From: Primula veris
Lineage: Eukaryota > Streptophyta > Magnoliopsida > Ericales > Primulaceae
Reading direction: 5' to 3'
DNA: 64,000 nt
Assembly (NCBI GenBank): GCA_963682055.1
Contig: OY821749.1
Location: forward strand, 9,164,336 to 9,228,335
The position numbers and the translations under genes were made by a program. A model generated the notes under the pieces. That model searched no databases, was not told the DNA's origin, and saw only the letters and a list, made by a program, of their open reading frames with translations. Shown here piece by piece: positions 21,791 through 33,700 of the stretch. Position 1 is the stretch's first letter, and every line of letters begins with the position of its first letter.

Positions 21791-23939
21791 CTAATGTAGG
21801 GTGGAGGAGACTCCATCTATTCCATGAAGCCACGTGCGCCCCAATATCACGTTGTAAACGGAGGGGACGTTCACCACCGTGAACTCCACGCCCATAACCT
21901 TCGTACCCGTTTTCACGGGCAAGGTTATGTTTCCTCTGGGCTGGACCGCCTCAGAGTTGAATCCGTACAGGGGAGGGACGTCGGTTTCCAACTGTTCTTC
22001 TTTGAGTCCCATCTTCTGGAAGAGGTCTCCAAAGAGTATGTTGACCGACGCCCCTTGATCAACGAGGATCCGTCCTATAGCGCAATGGCCTATCTGGGCC
22101 GAGATAACAAGGGCATCAGTATGGGGCACGTCCACCCCCACCAGGTCGAAGTCAGTGAAGCTCACGTCTGGTTTGGCGTCGCGCTTATATTTTTTCCGAG
22201 GGCTTGAGCTTTCTGCGAGGCAGACGTGCTGCTTCATCGCTGCTTTCCGTGCTGATGTTCTTTCAGCCCTATTCGGGCTTGGCCTCTTCGGTCCTGAGTG
22301 AATGACATGACAGATCATGACCGGTGGGGGTAGGTCTCGCTGCCTCTCATCAACCCCTCCTCCGTCCCCTCGTGATTTGATGTATTTATCCATCAGGCCA
22401 TCTCGGACCCATCCCTCGAGCCGGGCCTTCAGGCCGTGACACTCGTTGGTATGGTGGCCGTGACCTCTGTGATACTCACAGATTTTGTTGTTAAGCCCGG
22501 GAGCCGGTTCATTCCGTAGGGGAATGGGCCAGGAGAAGAAAGGCTCATTCTCTATCTTGTTAAGAAGGTCGACGAGTGGGAGGTGAAAGGTGGTGGAATA
22601 GGCATTGCCCGAACCTGAGGCTAGAGGGGTTTGATGTCTCGGTCGAGGGTCCTCTTTTCTTCTTTTAGGGGCCGGTTGCGGATTCCTCCCCGTTCGTGGC
22701 CGCTCCAACCTTTCCGCCACGGGCCGGTTTCTTCGAGGGCTCAGCGTGACGGACCTATCCCTTGGCTGGTCGATATGGGCTACAGAACGTGTTGCCCCAG
22801 CTGACCTCATGTCTTTCTTGATGTCGATATGCTGTTTTATGAGGGACCTGAGTTGAGGGACAGAGTTAGGGGGGGTCGCGATCATCTCGTTTCGGATCCT
22901 GCTCCCAACTACCATGTTTTGCCTGAAGGCAGCTATGGCGGTGGAGTCGGGGCAGTCCGCGCATTCAGCATGCTTCAACCAAAACCGACTATCATAATTC
23001 TCGAGGGTCTCTTTAGATTGGACCCTCACTTGATAGAGTTGCTCCGGTTGGGCAGCTCTCTCTTTCAAGTTTATGAACCGGTGTGCGAAGTCATAAGCTA
23101 GGTCGTCCCAACAGTGGATGGAGTTCACGGGAAGGGATTGGAACCACTTACTAGCGAGCCTTCCCAGGCTGGCGGGAAAGCACCTGCACATTAATTGGTC
23201 AAGGTGTGACCAATGGTTCATCTGGTATCGATAGTGTCGGAGATGAGCCTCTGGATCAGAGTCCGCATTGAAGGTTTGGAGGATAGGGGCGATAAAGTTC
23301 CGGGGGGGAGTACTGTATTCAATTTCGTCCGAGAACGGGGTGCTGCGGGTCGAGGCCACAATTTTCAACGCTGCCTCACCGGCTGCATCGTGCCGTCCAC
23401 GGCGACCACGTCTCCGTGTCCGAGGGGACTTGTCAGTCCGGTCCCGACTAGATTCCGGCCGTGAGTCCCGACTATCATCCTGCCAACGGAGCCGAGAATG
23501 TATACTCCGCTCGTTATCGCGGCGAGAATTTCCTTCTTGGGAATGCTCCGACTCCGCACCCTAGTTGGCTCCCTGGGAGTCTCTAGGGGGGGGGGGGGGG
23601 GGGTCGTCGGAGGGGTCCCAACCTGGACATCACGCTTTTAACGGGGACAGGGACCGATTTGTCTTGGCTCGCGCCTTGAACGGGCTCGGGTTCCGGCGCC
23701 ATCAGCGAGGCTATTAAGGCCTTCTGGGCGGCAAGAGCGACGAGCTCTTTTTGGTGGATATCGAGCATCATCTCTGTTAGCTCGGCCCGCGATCGGGGTG
23801 CGGGAGCTGTCGCGATCAAGGGAGCGGGCTCTCTAGTAGATGCGGTTCTAGGGGTCTCATCAAAAGAAAACGTCCTCGGCATCCCAAGAACGGGGGGAGG
23901 TCGAGAAGATGGGGTGTCAAATCGGTTATTGCCAGACAT
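21791..23939 (-). pseudogene. gag and protease of element 1 (broken)
   Basis: The likely start is MSGNNRF at 23939. The first ~118 codons end in a proline run encoded by an 18-base C tract (G18 on the plus strand, 23586-23603) where the frame is lost. A TAG follows at 23561-23563. The main frame (from about 23368) contains the Retrotrans_gag capsid region (YQMNHWSHLDQLM… through …LKHAECADCPDS), an arginine-rich stretch, a CEYHRGHGHHTNEC zinc-knuckle-like motif and an aspartic protease with active site VDQGASVNILF. It ends with a TAG at 21791-21793 that separates it from RT in the same frame. Confidence 0.9.
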
Positions 23940-23982
23940 GTTTTCTTTAAGGGCGGGGAGTCGAAGCTAACGCGCTATGAAT

Positions 23983-24000
23983 TTCCCACAGACGGCGCCA
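23983..24000 (-). other. Primer-binding site of element 1
   Basis: On the minus strand TGGCGCCGTCTGTGGGAA, two bases from the 5' LTR. TGGCGCC-type primer sites are usual in plant Ty3/gypsy elements. The tRNA may be tRNA-Arg, as reported for the Tat/Ogre group, but I have not verified this. Confidence 0.75.
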
Positions 24001-24002
24001 AT

Positions 24003-24693
24003 TGGCGAGCCTGATTTTCTTCCCAAGCTCGGCTTAATCAATTCGCGTCGGCTCCGATCTTCCGAGGTATCCGGAGTGGGCTATGTCGGCTATGGTGACG
24101 AGGTGATCTTCGTGCCTGCGCAGGAAACAAACAGGGGCCCGGGGTTGGTACCAGGTTTTCCCTCTCCAACGAACAAGTCAGTATCGGTGTTAACTGAAAG
24201 TAAGAATGTAATTTAGGGTGATGGACCGGGCCGGTTACAAGTCGTGGTATCGATGGTACAGGTAGTGTTCTGGGGGTCCGGGTTGTTTAAGCTTTATCTC
24301 TCCTCTCTGTCTTTGTGTCCCCCCACTAAGTGGTATTAGTGGGGGTATTTATAGTGTGATCAGAGGTGTATTAGCCCTTGGATCACTGTACTGTAAGATG
24401 CTGATCCGACGGCGTTAGGTCATTTATGACTCTGACAAGAGTACTGTCCTCTACCGGGGCCCACAGGGAGGTGGCCTGTGATTGGGCCACGTCGATGAAA
24501 TGCCAGGAGGGTCCCCCAGGGGAGCAGCAGCATTAATTGGGGAAGCGTACTCAACACGCTTCTTTGGGCCGGCCTAGGTTCAGCCCGGTCTATCAAGGTC
24601 CGGGGTGATACGACATCCACTATGCAGGGCCCGGTTTGTCTGTTTTCGTGGTGGTATCGGTCCGGACGAGGGGATGCTGACATTCCCTCGCCA
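24003..24693 (-). repeat. 5' LTR of element 1
   Basis: 691 bp, TGGCGAG…CTCGCCA, followed by target duplication TCAAC at 24694-24698. Nine substitutions and one indel relative to the other LTR. Confidence 0.95.
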
Positions 24694-25228
24694 TCAACCC
24701 TGCCATCCCATCCTTTGCTCTCGCTCCATGCATGCTATCTCCGCTCACATTTGTTTATATATCTCCATACTTTTTTCAACGGTAATAATAAACTCAGACT
24801 AACGTTGACAGTTTATTATCATTTTAAAAATTATAATGGTTAGAATGCCTATCCGATAAGATAATTAAATAACATCAAACGTAGTACTCTCCTATAAAAA
24901 TAGAGAAAACCGAAACAACATGCATCGGTTTCTCACAAACTTATTTAATTATATCCAAAACTTACAAAAGTTGTTTTCTCACAAACTTTTATCCATAGTT
25001 TTTTAAATCATTTCAATTTCATTTTTCGAACGTTGTTTGCTGATATGGAGAATAATTTCCAATCTTAGGGTGGAGATTTGCGTATGTCTGGTTATTTAGA
25101 TGAATAAGATAATACTTACCCCGATTATACTAGCCATTTTCAAACAAAATTGATATGTTTTTACGTTGATTTTTTTTACTTATTTTCATGTCACTATTGT
25201 TTTTATGACTAGTTATAAAAATTTATTT
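24694..25228. other. AT-rich DNA between element 1 and a decayed MULE-like gene
   Basis: The first bases continue the sequence interrupted by element 1. No coding region recognised. Confidence 0.4.
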
Positions 25229-26835
25229 TAGGTTTTCGAGGATCGTGAGTAATTGATTGCTCATGTGAAAACAACTGCACCTAATTTATGTTTTATTTTA
25301 TCAATTGAAAGCTCCATTGGGAGAGATTTCTTTTCAAAACCAAGATTATACCTTGATTGTGAGATAAGTGGTCCCTACAGGCCTCCAATTTTTTTTACAA
25401 ATACTTCTACAAAAAATGCAGGTACCAAAAAAATAACGTGTCCATTTCGTTTGAAAGATCATAAGCACAATAACGTTTGGATGATAGAAGTTGTACTATG
25501 GAGTTCACAACCATCAAACTATAATTTATGAAGAAGATCATGCTTCTATTGGTATGCTTACAAAACGTGAGTGTAATATAGTGTAAACTATGTCTTTTAA
25601 TCACATTAAACGTACTGAAATATTGGCTGCTATTAAAAAAGAAAATATACAAAACAAGTATACTATCAAGACGGTTAATAATGCAACATGCACATCGAGA
25701 TCCAATATTCTGACAATTAAATGACTTTTTTATCAGCCACTGGATTACAACACATTGCTGATGAGATGAATCGGTGCAACGATATTGCATCCGATGGAGT
25801 TGTGTATTGTGGATGCCGACTCAGAATGAGCCACGAGCTAGCTTGTGCATACGAGTTCCAGGTGTATATCTCTAGAGATATTCTTATTGCGCTTGATAGG
25901 ATTGATTCATTCTAGACAAAACTTGATATCTCATGTTCAAATTCATTAGACAAGAGTTTGAATTGTATGCCTGATATAGATAAGTTTGTGAATTCATCTC
26001 AAAAGAATAATAAATTTAATCAAACACATATGCTACGAAAAATGAGAGAGGCATATGACCATTCCACAACTTCGGTTGTAGTGCCTCAACCAAAAAAAAC
26101 AAGGCCGTTGAAGACCTTCAACAAATAAAAAGCAAGAAATATCCACACACAGAGATCCGTCAGCGTTTAAATATGTCGATGGACATGCATTTCCATCCAG
26201 ACATAGTTCTTATACACATGCCGCCCCTCTAGCTCCACGAAAGAAAAGACAATTCTTTCATGGAAAAAATCCGAATAAAACTATTTTCGGTTCACCTAAC
26301 CCACTTGGCTATTTGGGTGAATTCCCCCACTAATGCACATATTTATAAACGGTGTAAGTGAAGTCGAATATGATGGACATTGTGTTTTCCGTGCAATATC
26401 AAAGGCATTAAATATAAATAACCCTTGGCTTCAAGTACGAATGGAGCTTGGTAACGAGTTGATTGAATACGCTGATGTGTATAGACTATTGTTTGGAGAA
26501 TATGTATTTGCTAAGTGCTATTAAGTTTTAACTTTTTCTGAAACTAGCGCTTGTTTGCAAGAACATTGGTTCACTGTATCAGATATGGATCAACTTGTTG
26601 CATCCGCATATAATGTTGCATTTGTTATTCTTTCCCGAGATTCACAAACATTTGTTCTTTGGCGCACCCCCACCACATACCCACAAACAATATGTATCGG
26701 TCATGTGAATGACAACTATTTTGTTCAACTATCGTTGTGTTGTAATCCACTATCGGTCATGTGAATGACAATCGAATTACTGTTGTAATCCACTATTTTG
26801 TTCAACTCGAATTAAATAAATGTAAATGGTAAATA
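25229..26835 (+). pseudogene. Decayed FAR1/MULE-like gene with OTU cysteine-protease segment
   Basis: Fragments in several frames line up in the order of plant proteins that join a FAR1/MULE transposase-like part to an OTU domain. At 25233-25530 there is a FAR1-type DNA-binding segment (VFEDRE, a stop, then …GTKKITCPFRLKDH…). At 25590-25700 there is a helical segment (KRTEILAAIKKENIQNKY). At 25800-25915 comes the segment after the transposase (SHELACAYEFQVYIS). At 26330-26530 lies the OTU catalytic-Cys region (VEYDGHCVFRAIS), and at 26555-26750 a downstream part ending in a His-containing HVNDNYFVQLSL. The MULE transposase core itself seems to be missing and there are many stops and frameshifts. 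A pseudogene of a transposon or of a domesticated relative; not functional. Confidence 0.7.
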
Positions 26836-29800
26836 TAATATGTTTTTATAACTACGGGGCATTATGAATAATTTTCATAGTATATGAGTTTCTTTGAGAA
26901 TACACTTTCTTTCTCACTTCGTTCGCTCTACTGAGAACACTTTCTCTATTAACTCATTTACTTCTTTCTCCAGTTTTTGAATGAATTTTCCATTGCATAT
27001 CAAGGCTGAATTTTGTTTCGTTGGTTTGTTTGTTTCTTGCAGTTGTGGTGTTTCAATTTATAAGTATTTTACTAGTAATAACCGCATACAAAATAATAAA
27101 CAAGTCAAATTTCAAAAATAAAATAACACATGAACATGCATATTGAAAAACAAAAAGAAATACATAAGAACAAGAATTTAGCGAAAAAAGAAATTAAAGG
27201 TTGATTGGCCAATGTATTTGTTTGTATTAGACTATTAGTAGGCGGGTCTTGATTTTGATACGAAGACTGTCCTAGATCATGGTACGATGGTTGGCCAAAT
27301 TTTTTTAAAAAAGGATTCCGCTCGTTAAAGTTGAATAGTTGGGCAAAATTTTGTTAAGTACCCATGAATTGATCGTGTTACATATCATCAGGCATGGAAA
27401 ATTATGGGCCATATGAATCATAAAAAAGAGTTGGCTGAAAAAATTAGAAATATACCTATCATGAGCCGATATGGTGGCAATTGTGGTGACTCGGGAGGTG
27501 GTGGTGGTGGTTGCTCAAAATTAGTAATTGATGATCCCAATGCTGGTAAATACTGTTTGCGAAGAAGTTTCTCATGGACAAGGTTGGTCGGATCATCACG
27601 AATAGCTTTATAACAGTAATTTATAACGTGTATATGCACAAATAAAATTTATATTTAAATTAATGATAAAGTTACGTGTAAAATTATTGTACACTCTCCC
27701 GAAGGAAAATGATATGTGTGAGTCTCAGGTCTCCACTTTTCGACTAGAGCTCCAATTAAACCTCAATCTAATTGTAAATGATAAAATTGGTATAAACCGT
27801 GGAAACCAGCAATTTCAAAATAGTTTAGTACTCGATCATCTAAACACTCAGGACAATACTTACCAATCCTAAGTTATACGTGGAATTTTACCATTCCATA
27901 TCATTTTGCTAATATGTCGGTGTTATTCAAACAGAACTGAATCATCAACGGGACCTGGTCCCCTCTCTATCTCATGGTTATGTGTCATAATGACCTAATT
28001 TATAAGTTATTAAAAAAAAATTAAATCTATAGCAACAAAATTCGAGTTAATCAACAATACAAAATTATAAATAACACTATTTTATCTTTTATAAGTAGCA
28101 ATTTAGCTTAAATTTTTATTAATGTTAAACTAACTATTATATAGAATTTGCTCATACAATTCCGTAAGTGACCAATTTGTTGTAAAAACCATATATTAGT
28201 ATACTAATTTTTACATATAAGTGTTATACAATTTTTGATGAAAATTTTAAAATTTTAAAAAAAATAATAACCCAAAATTTTCAAATTGTATCACAATACA
28301 AATAAACTTAAATTAGTATTAAATAAAATCTTATAAACTTAAACTAGTATTACATATAAGTGACCAATTTTGTTGTAAAAACCTTATATTAGTATACTCG
28401 TTGTCACAATAGAAGGTTTATGAATGATAACTAACAAAAATAAAATAAGCAATGAAATTTAGAACTTTATGTAGTAAACTTATAAGTAGAAACGAAGCAA
28501 CCAAGTTTTGATTCTAATATTCTTACTTGAACTTGAACTTGAACTTGAATTTATATATCCGATGGAACACCACTTTACAAACTATATAAATTTAAATATT
28601 CACACTAATAGACAATATCGGTAGAAACACGGAAATTCCGTGACATAGGAAACAAATACACAATTTACTATAATACATACAAACAAAATTGCACAATTTA
28701 CTAACACGTATAGGATAGTAGATAGATTTTCCATGTATATACAGTGAATGGGGGACAATAACCGACTGCAGTGATTGTAATGACGTGTGTGTCTCATACC
28801 TTTCGTAAAAACACAAATGCATTTTCTGGTTTCAAGGTAAAACACATTTTAAAACTGTGGTTGTCATATTTACCAAATATTCCTTATCTGTATACAACAC
28901 ATTCGGGTATGATATTTTGGTCACATTGAACTTCATAACACACCCATTAAATATCATGTTGCCAATCATTTCTTAATTTTTGTGCTAAAGTTAGCAAGCA
29001 CACTAATGACTGGGTTGACAATCACTTTATCATTTCATTCTATTTTAAATTGTTTAATAATCACATGTCTCACTTATTTCATTAACTAGTATCAATATAT
29101 TAATAAAATATATTCTTATTAGCCAAAACTAATTAGTTCAATGAAAAAACAAATGCAAGTTAAGTTAGTTGATGTTTTTTTCCTTATTGGACAATAGTTA
29201 GAGCAAGAACATTGGAAGTCCTGAAGTGCACTCTAGTGTCAATAGTTAAAAAATACTAATGAGAGAGTTTTTTTATACACGTTGGTATGGCTATGCCTCC
29301 ATTTAAGATTGAAATTTAGTGTCAGACACTAAGTCGATGACCACAGTTAACAAATGACTTAAGTGGTGACATGACAATTCTAAAGGTTAAATGCTATTAA
29401 AATATTGACTTCAATGTTTTTTTTATGGCTAGTGGGGAGTTACATGTATATACGGCACTCCAACCGTCTATTTTTTCAATCCATTTATTAGGAGTTTAAA
29501 GTGTTTTATTATTAAAAAATGATGGTGCTAACGAAATTTAACATGTGCAATGTGATAGAAACATACACCATAAATTTGGCTAGTATTTTATATAAGATAA
29601 TGGGTGATATTTTGATTATTTGGCACCATGTAGCTAGTAAAAAAAATTGCATACAATGTGGATGGTGCTAACTAGCTAAATTTATCAAGTGTAATGTGCA
29701 TGCTTTTATATGAGTATTTTGTAATTTAAATCAATGGAGTCATACAAATTCATGAGTGTTCGGTCTTTTTTTTTTAAGGTTTCTATTATTTTAATTTAAA

Positions 29801-30690
29801 AAGTCACACTTCTGCACCTATTTTCAATTACATGCGCATTTGAAAAATGAAAAATAAAACAAAACAAAACATTTGAAATAGTCATAAAACATCTGGAAAA
29901 ATCAAGAAATAATCCAATAAATAGATAAAACATTAGAAAAAAAATCATAAATTGATCACACAGATCAAACATGAACATACAAGATCATAATGGATCACAC
30001 ATGACCATATAACACAAAAGAAAAAAGTTTAAAAATTTCCAAAATAATGTTTCACTAGATTTTAATAAAACCAATTACTAATTCACGGGGGCAATTGCTA
30101 GTTATTGGGTCAAACTATTACAAATATAATCAGAGTGTAACAAAATATATATTTTTGTCAAAATTGTGTTTGCTTTTAAATATTTTGGGTCGAATAAATG
30201 AATCTTGTTTTGCAAAACCCAAAATATCATAAAAACAAAATTAAAAAAATATGAAATAAAACATTAAAAATTAAAAAGTTACAAAAACCAAAATTTCACG
30301 ATGATGAGAAGACAACATACCACCCGATAATCAACACAGTGTCACACACATGAGTAAAAATGAGGACGTATGATCACAAACACAAAATCAAATATGTGAA
30401 CAAACAAAATAACGTATCAACGGACATACAATCAAATTAACCACAGACACAAAATCAAATACGTGAATAGATACAAATAACACATTGGTGGACACAAAAA
30501 TAGATAGCCCCAAGATCATATTTAGGGGTGGCCGGTGTTCGGTTTGATTGAAACCTAAACCAAAATGGAATTTTAACCGAATTGGTTTTGGTTTTTTTTA
30601 CCCTTCAATGGATGATCATCACAGGGCCTAATATTAAAACCGACGACTATCGGTATTCATTCGTCAGTCCTCACACCTACAAAAACCCTT
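26836..30690. other. AT-rich intergenic DNA, no gene seen
   Basis: Very AT-rich. A short patch at 27404-27640 is less AT-rich; on the minus strand it reads …DDPTNLVHEKLLRKQYLPAL… and a proline run, and could be a remnant exon, but I do not recognise it. 30520-30600 carries GGTTTTGGTT-like low-complexity sequence. No RNA gene recognised. Confidence 0.4.
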
Positions 30691-30715
30691 CTCTCTCTCT
30701 CTCTCTCTCTCTCTC
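30691..30715 (+). repeat. (CT)n microsatellite in the aminopeptidase 5' UTR
   Basis: Uninterrupted CT dinucleotides about 80 bp upstream of the start codon at 30793. CT tracts are common in plant 5' leaders and core promoters. Confidence 0.85.
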
Positions 30716-30792
30716 ACTCACTGTTTTAAACAAATACTGAGAAAAAAGGTAGACGGAGGAGGAGCATCACAATTCACAGCGACCGAACAACG

Positions 30793-33700
30793 ATGGGTTC
30801 GCAGATCGACCCGCACTCACACACGCTCTCAACCGACCCACTAACCACCCACATCTCACTCTCCCTCTACCTCGACTTCTCCTCCTCCACCATCCATTCC
30901 TCCGCCCTCCTCTCCCTCTCCTCACTCCACACCGGTCCCCTCTCCCTCGACACCCGCTCCCTCTCTATCATCTCCGTCTCCGACCCTGTTACGCTCTCCC
31001 CTATCCCTTACTCCCTCTCCTCCCTACCCGACCCCGTTAAAGGACACCGCCTTACCCTTGAATTATCAGGTCATCCCTGCTCACTAATTAGTTAGAAGTT
31101 GTTTCTTAGTTTTATGACTAAGTGTACTTAATTGTTATACGCTGTAAAGTACAGGGACTATATTGATAAGAGGCAGTTACTAGTATAAAGAATTCAGTTT
31201 ACTTCTCGTTTTCTCTCTCCCTCTCTAGAATGTTCACTACTTGTTGAATATATTGGGGTGAAATATGACTGTTTACTGTAATTAGTTAGAAGTTGGTTGT
31301 TAGTTTTATGACCAAGTGTACTTAATTGTTATACGCTGTAAAGTACAGGGACTATATTGATAAGAGGCAGTTACTACAGTTATATATAACCTGCAACTGA
31401 TCAGCTCGATTTAACTGATTCATAAAGAATTCAGTTTACATATCTTTTTCTCTCTCTAGAATAGGCGACGGAAAATGGGTTAAATGGGACACTATGATTT
31501 TTTCATACTTTATGCGAGTTTTTTTTATTATGTTACATTATGGATGAAACGCTAGTGTTTAAAGATTTTAATCAAAATACATTTATTTATTTTAATGGAG
31601 AACCCAATCGACCCGCACTCGGATACGCTCTCAACGGACCCACTAACGACCCACATCTCACTCTCCCTCTACCTCGACTTCGCATCCTCCACCATCCATT
31701 CCTCCGCCCTCCTCTCTCTCTCCTCCCCACACACCAGACCCCTTTCCCTCGACACGCGTTCACTCTCGATCATTTCAGTCTCCGCCTCCGATACCCTGTC
31801 TTCCATCCCTTACCCCCTCTCTTCTGAACCTGACCCCATCTTGGGACACCGCCTTACCCTCGACTTATCAGGTCACCCCTTATTCCTGCTCCCTGTTTTC
31901 GTTGCTTCTGGGATGGAAAATGGGACCGGATGTCTATATGATTTTTATTTTATACTTCATGCGGGTTTTTTTAAATGCTACAGTATGGATGAAACGCTAG
32001 TGTTTCAAGATTTTTCATCAATACTTATCATGGGGCTGCCTGCCGTCGAACCAGAAATTCTAAACGGGAGGAACCGATATATTTTTTTTCTTCATATCTG
32101 GGTGTTTTTTCGTAATATGGGAGGGCCGGTCGCTAAATATTGATTTTGTTTTTATAAAAATACAGGGGATTGTCTCCACCTAGTTCCTTTCGTGTTCCTG
32201 CCTATGCTATTCATTATTCTATATCTCACACGTATTTGACAGACAGTACAGATAATCGTTTATCTTTGTTAGTCCTTTCTTTTTACCATGCGTCTTAACG
32301 ATTGTATCAAATGGGTGGGCTACTATATGATCTTTTTTTTTCATAAAGAAATTCCCTCTTTACTTTTTGCATGTTTGCAAGTGCCTTTTTTTCTTGGCTT
32401 TTTGCTTAAATAAAGCTAGGGGTGTTTGGTTTAGTAGCTTATTTAGCTTTTAATAAAGTAGCTCTTGGGTAAAAATCCTAAAAAAATGCTTTAAATCAGG
32501 GAAATTAGGAATATTAGGGGTTTTTTAGCTTTCTCGCGGACAAAAAATATTAAGAGTGCTCCATATTTTCTAATAAAATATGTTTGTATAGTTGCAAGTC
32601 ATCTATAACTTAAGAATAAGTAAAAAATGACTTATCAATTGAAAATGTTATGAGTCATTTAGAAGTAATAAGAAAAATTAAGAACACTAGACTGCCGCTT
32701 TTTTTAAGAATGCCTTTTTCTCATTGCTCTTTTAAGAAATTTTGACCGAAATTGCCGATACCAAGCGCGCCCTTAACATTGTTTTTTATGTAAATTTAGC
32801 ATCCCTCATTTTTAAGTTCTGGCTATGCCCCTGCAGGTCAGGATAAGGTTCTGATAGCGTTTGTAACGGGGGAATGTAGCTCGGCTTTGCAGTGGCTGAG
32901 CCCTCCGCAGACTTTTAATAAGCGTTGGCCGTTTGTGTATACGCAGTGCCAGGCTATTCATGCTAGGTCGGTGTTTCCTTGCCAGGATACTCCGGCTGCT
33001 AGGATTTGTTATTCGGCTAGATTGAACGTCCCTCGCGAACTCTCTGCTGTAATATTTCTTTCCTTTTTATGTGCATTATCTGTAGTTACAATGTTTTCTT
33101 GCCTGATAGGCCGATAGGGAGAGTTGATAGAGGTTACTAATTATGTCTCAAAAGAAACTTTAACTCTACTATGTTGCATTAAGTTCGCACTGAGTTTAAT
33201 GAAATTGGTCTTGAGTACCATAGTTTGTTACTCTGCTAGATTGAACACCCCTCTTGAGCTTGCTGCTGTTATGTTTTCTTTATCTCGTTACACTTTCGGC
33301 TAAAAGTTATGGCTGGTCATTTTGTGTCGTGTATATGATTGTTGTCAATACTGGGTGGCGTTACAAGGGGGGCGGGGATTGCCGCCATTACTTCCAATGG
33401 CTCTGTTTCGTATAGATTTTTATTTATTTACTAAATATACTATGTTCTGCAACCCTCAAAAATGACATTTTGTATATAGCCACCCTGCTTAATTATCGCA
33501 TGCCAGTAGGAGTTTATAGGTTTGTTGATTGTATCTCAATAGGAACTCTAAATTCTTACTCCCTCCGTTCCACAATATAAGTCCACTACGGAAACTGATC
33601 AGATCTAGAGCTATGCTTGTTATATTAGAAATAAAACACCCAAAACAGTAGGAATATAAAAGGAAAAGAAACTAGGCGAAACTGCAACTTTGATTAAATA

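Larger units (their letters stand above)
14054..24693 (-). mobile_element. Complete Ty3/gypsy LTR retrotransposon, Tat lineage (element 1)
   Basis: A 10.6-kb element on the minus strand, flanked by the perfect 5-bp target duplication TCAAC (14049-14053 and 24694-24698). LTRs are 14745-14054 (3') and 24693-24003 (5'), each starting TGGCGAG and ending CTCGCCA. They differ by 9 substitutions and one 1-base indel by my count, about 1.3%. Order in element sense: LTR, primer site, gag, protease, RT, RNase H, a second archaeal-type RNase H, integrase, a long 3' region with an antisense spliced gene, LTR. The extra RNase H and the long 3' region with an antisense gene are hallmarks of the Tat/Retand/Ogre group. 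It is much richer in GC than the flanking DNA. Stops and frameshifts in gag-pol make it non-autonomous now. Confidence 0.95.

Noticed and set aside
19490..23564. Plus-strand ORFs opposite gag-pol
   Set aside because: They are shadows of the minus-strand polyprotein, which has clear domain motifs.
27404..27640. Possible small gene with Gly-rich (plus) or Pro-rich (minus) segment
   Set aside because: Too short, no homology recognised, flanked by AT-rich non-coding DNA; noted only as a possible remnant exon.
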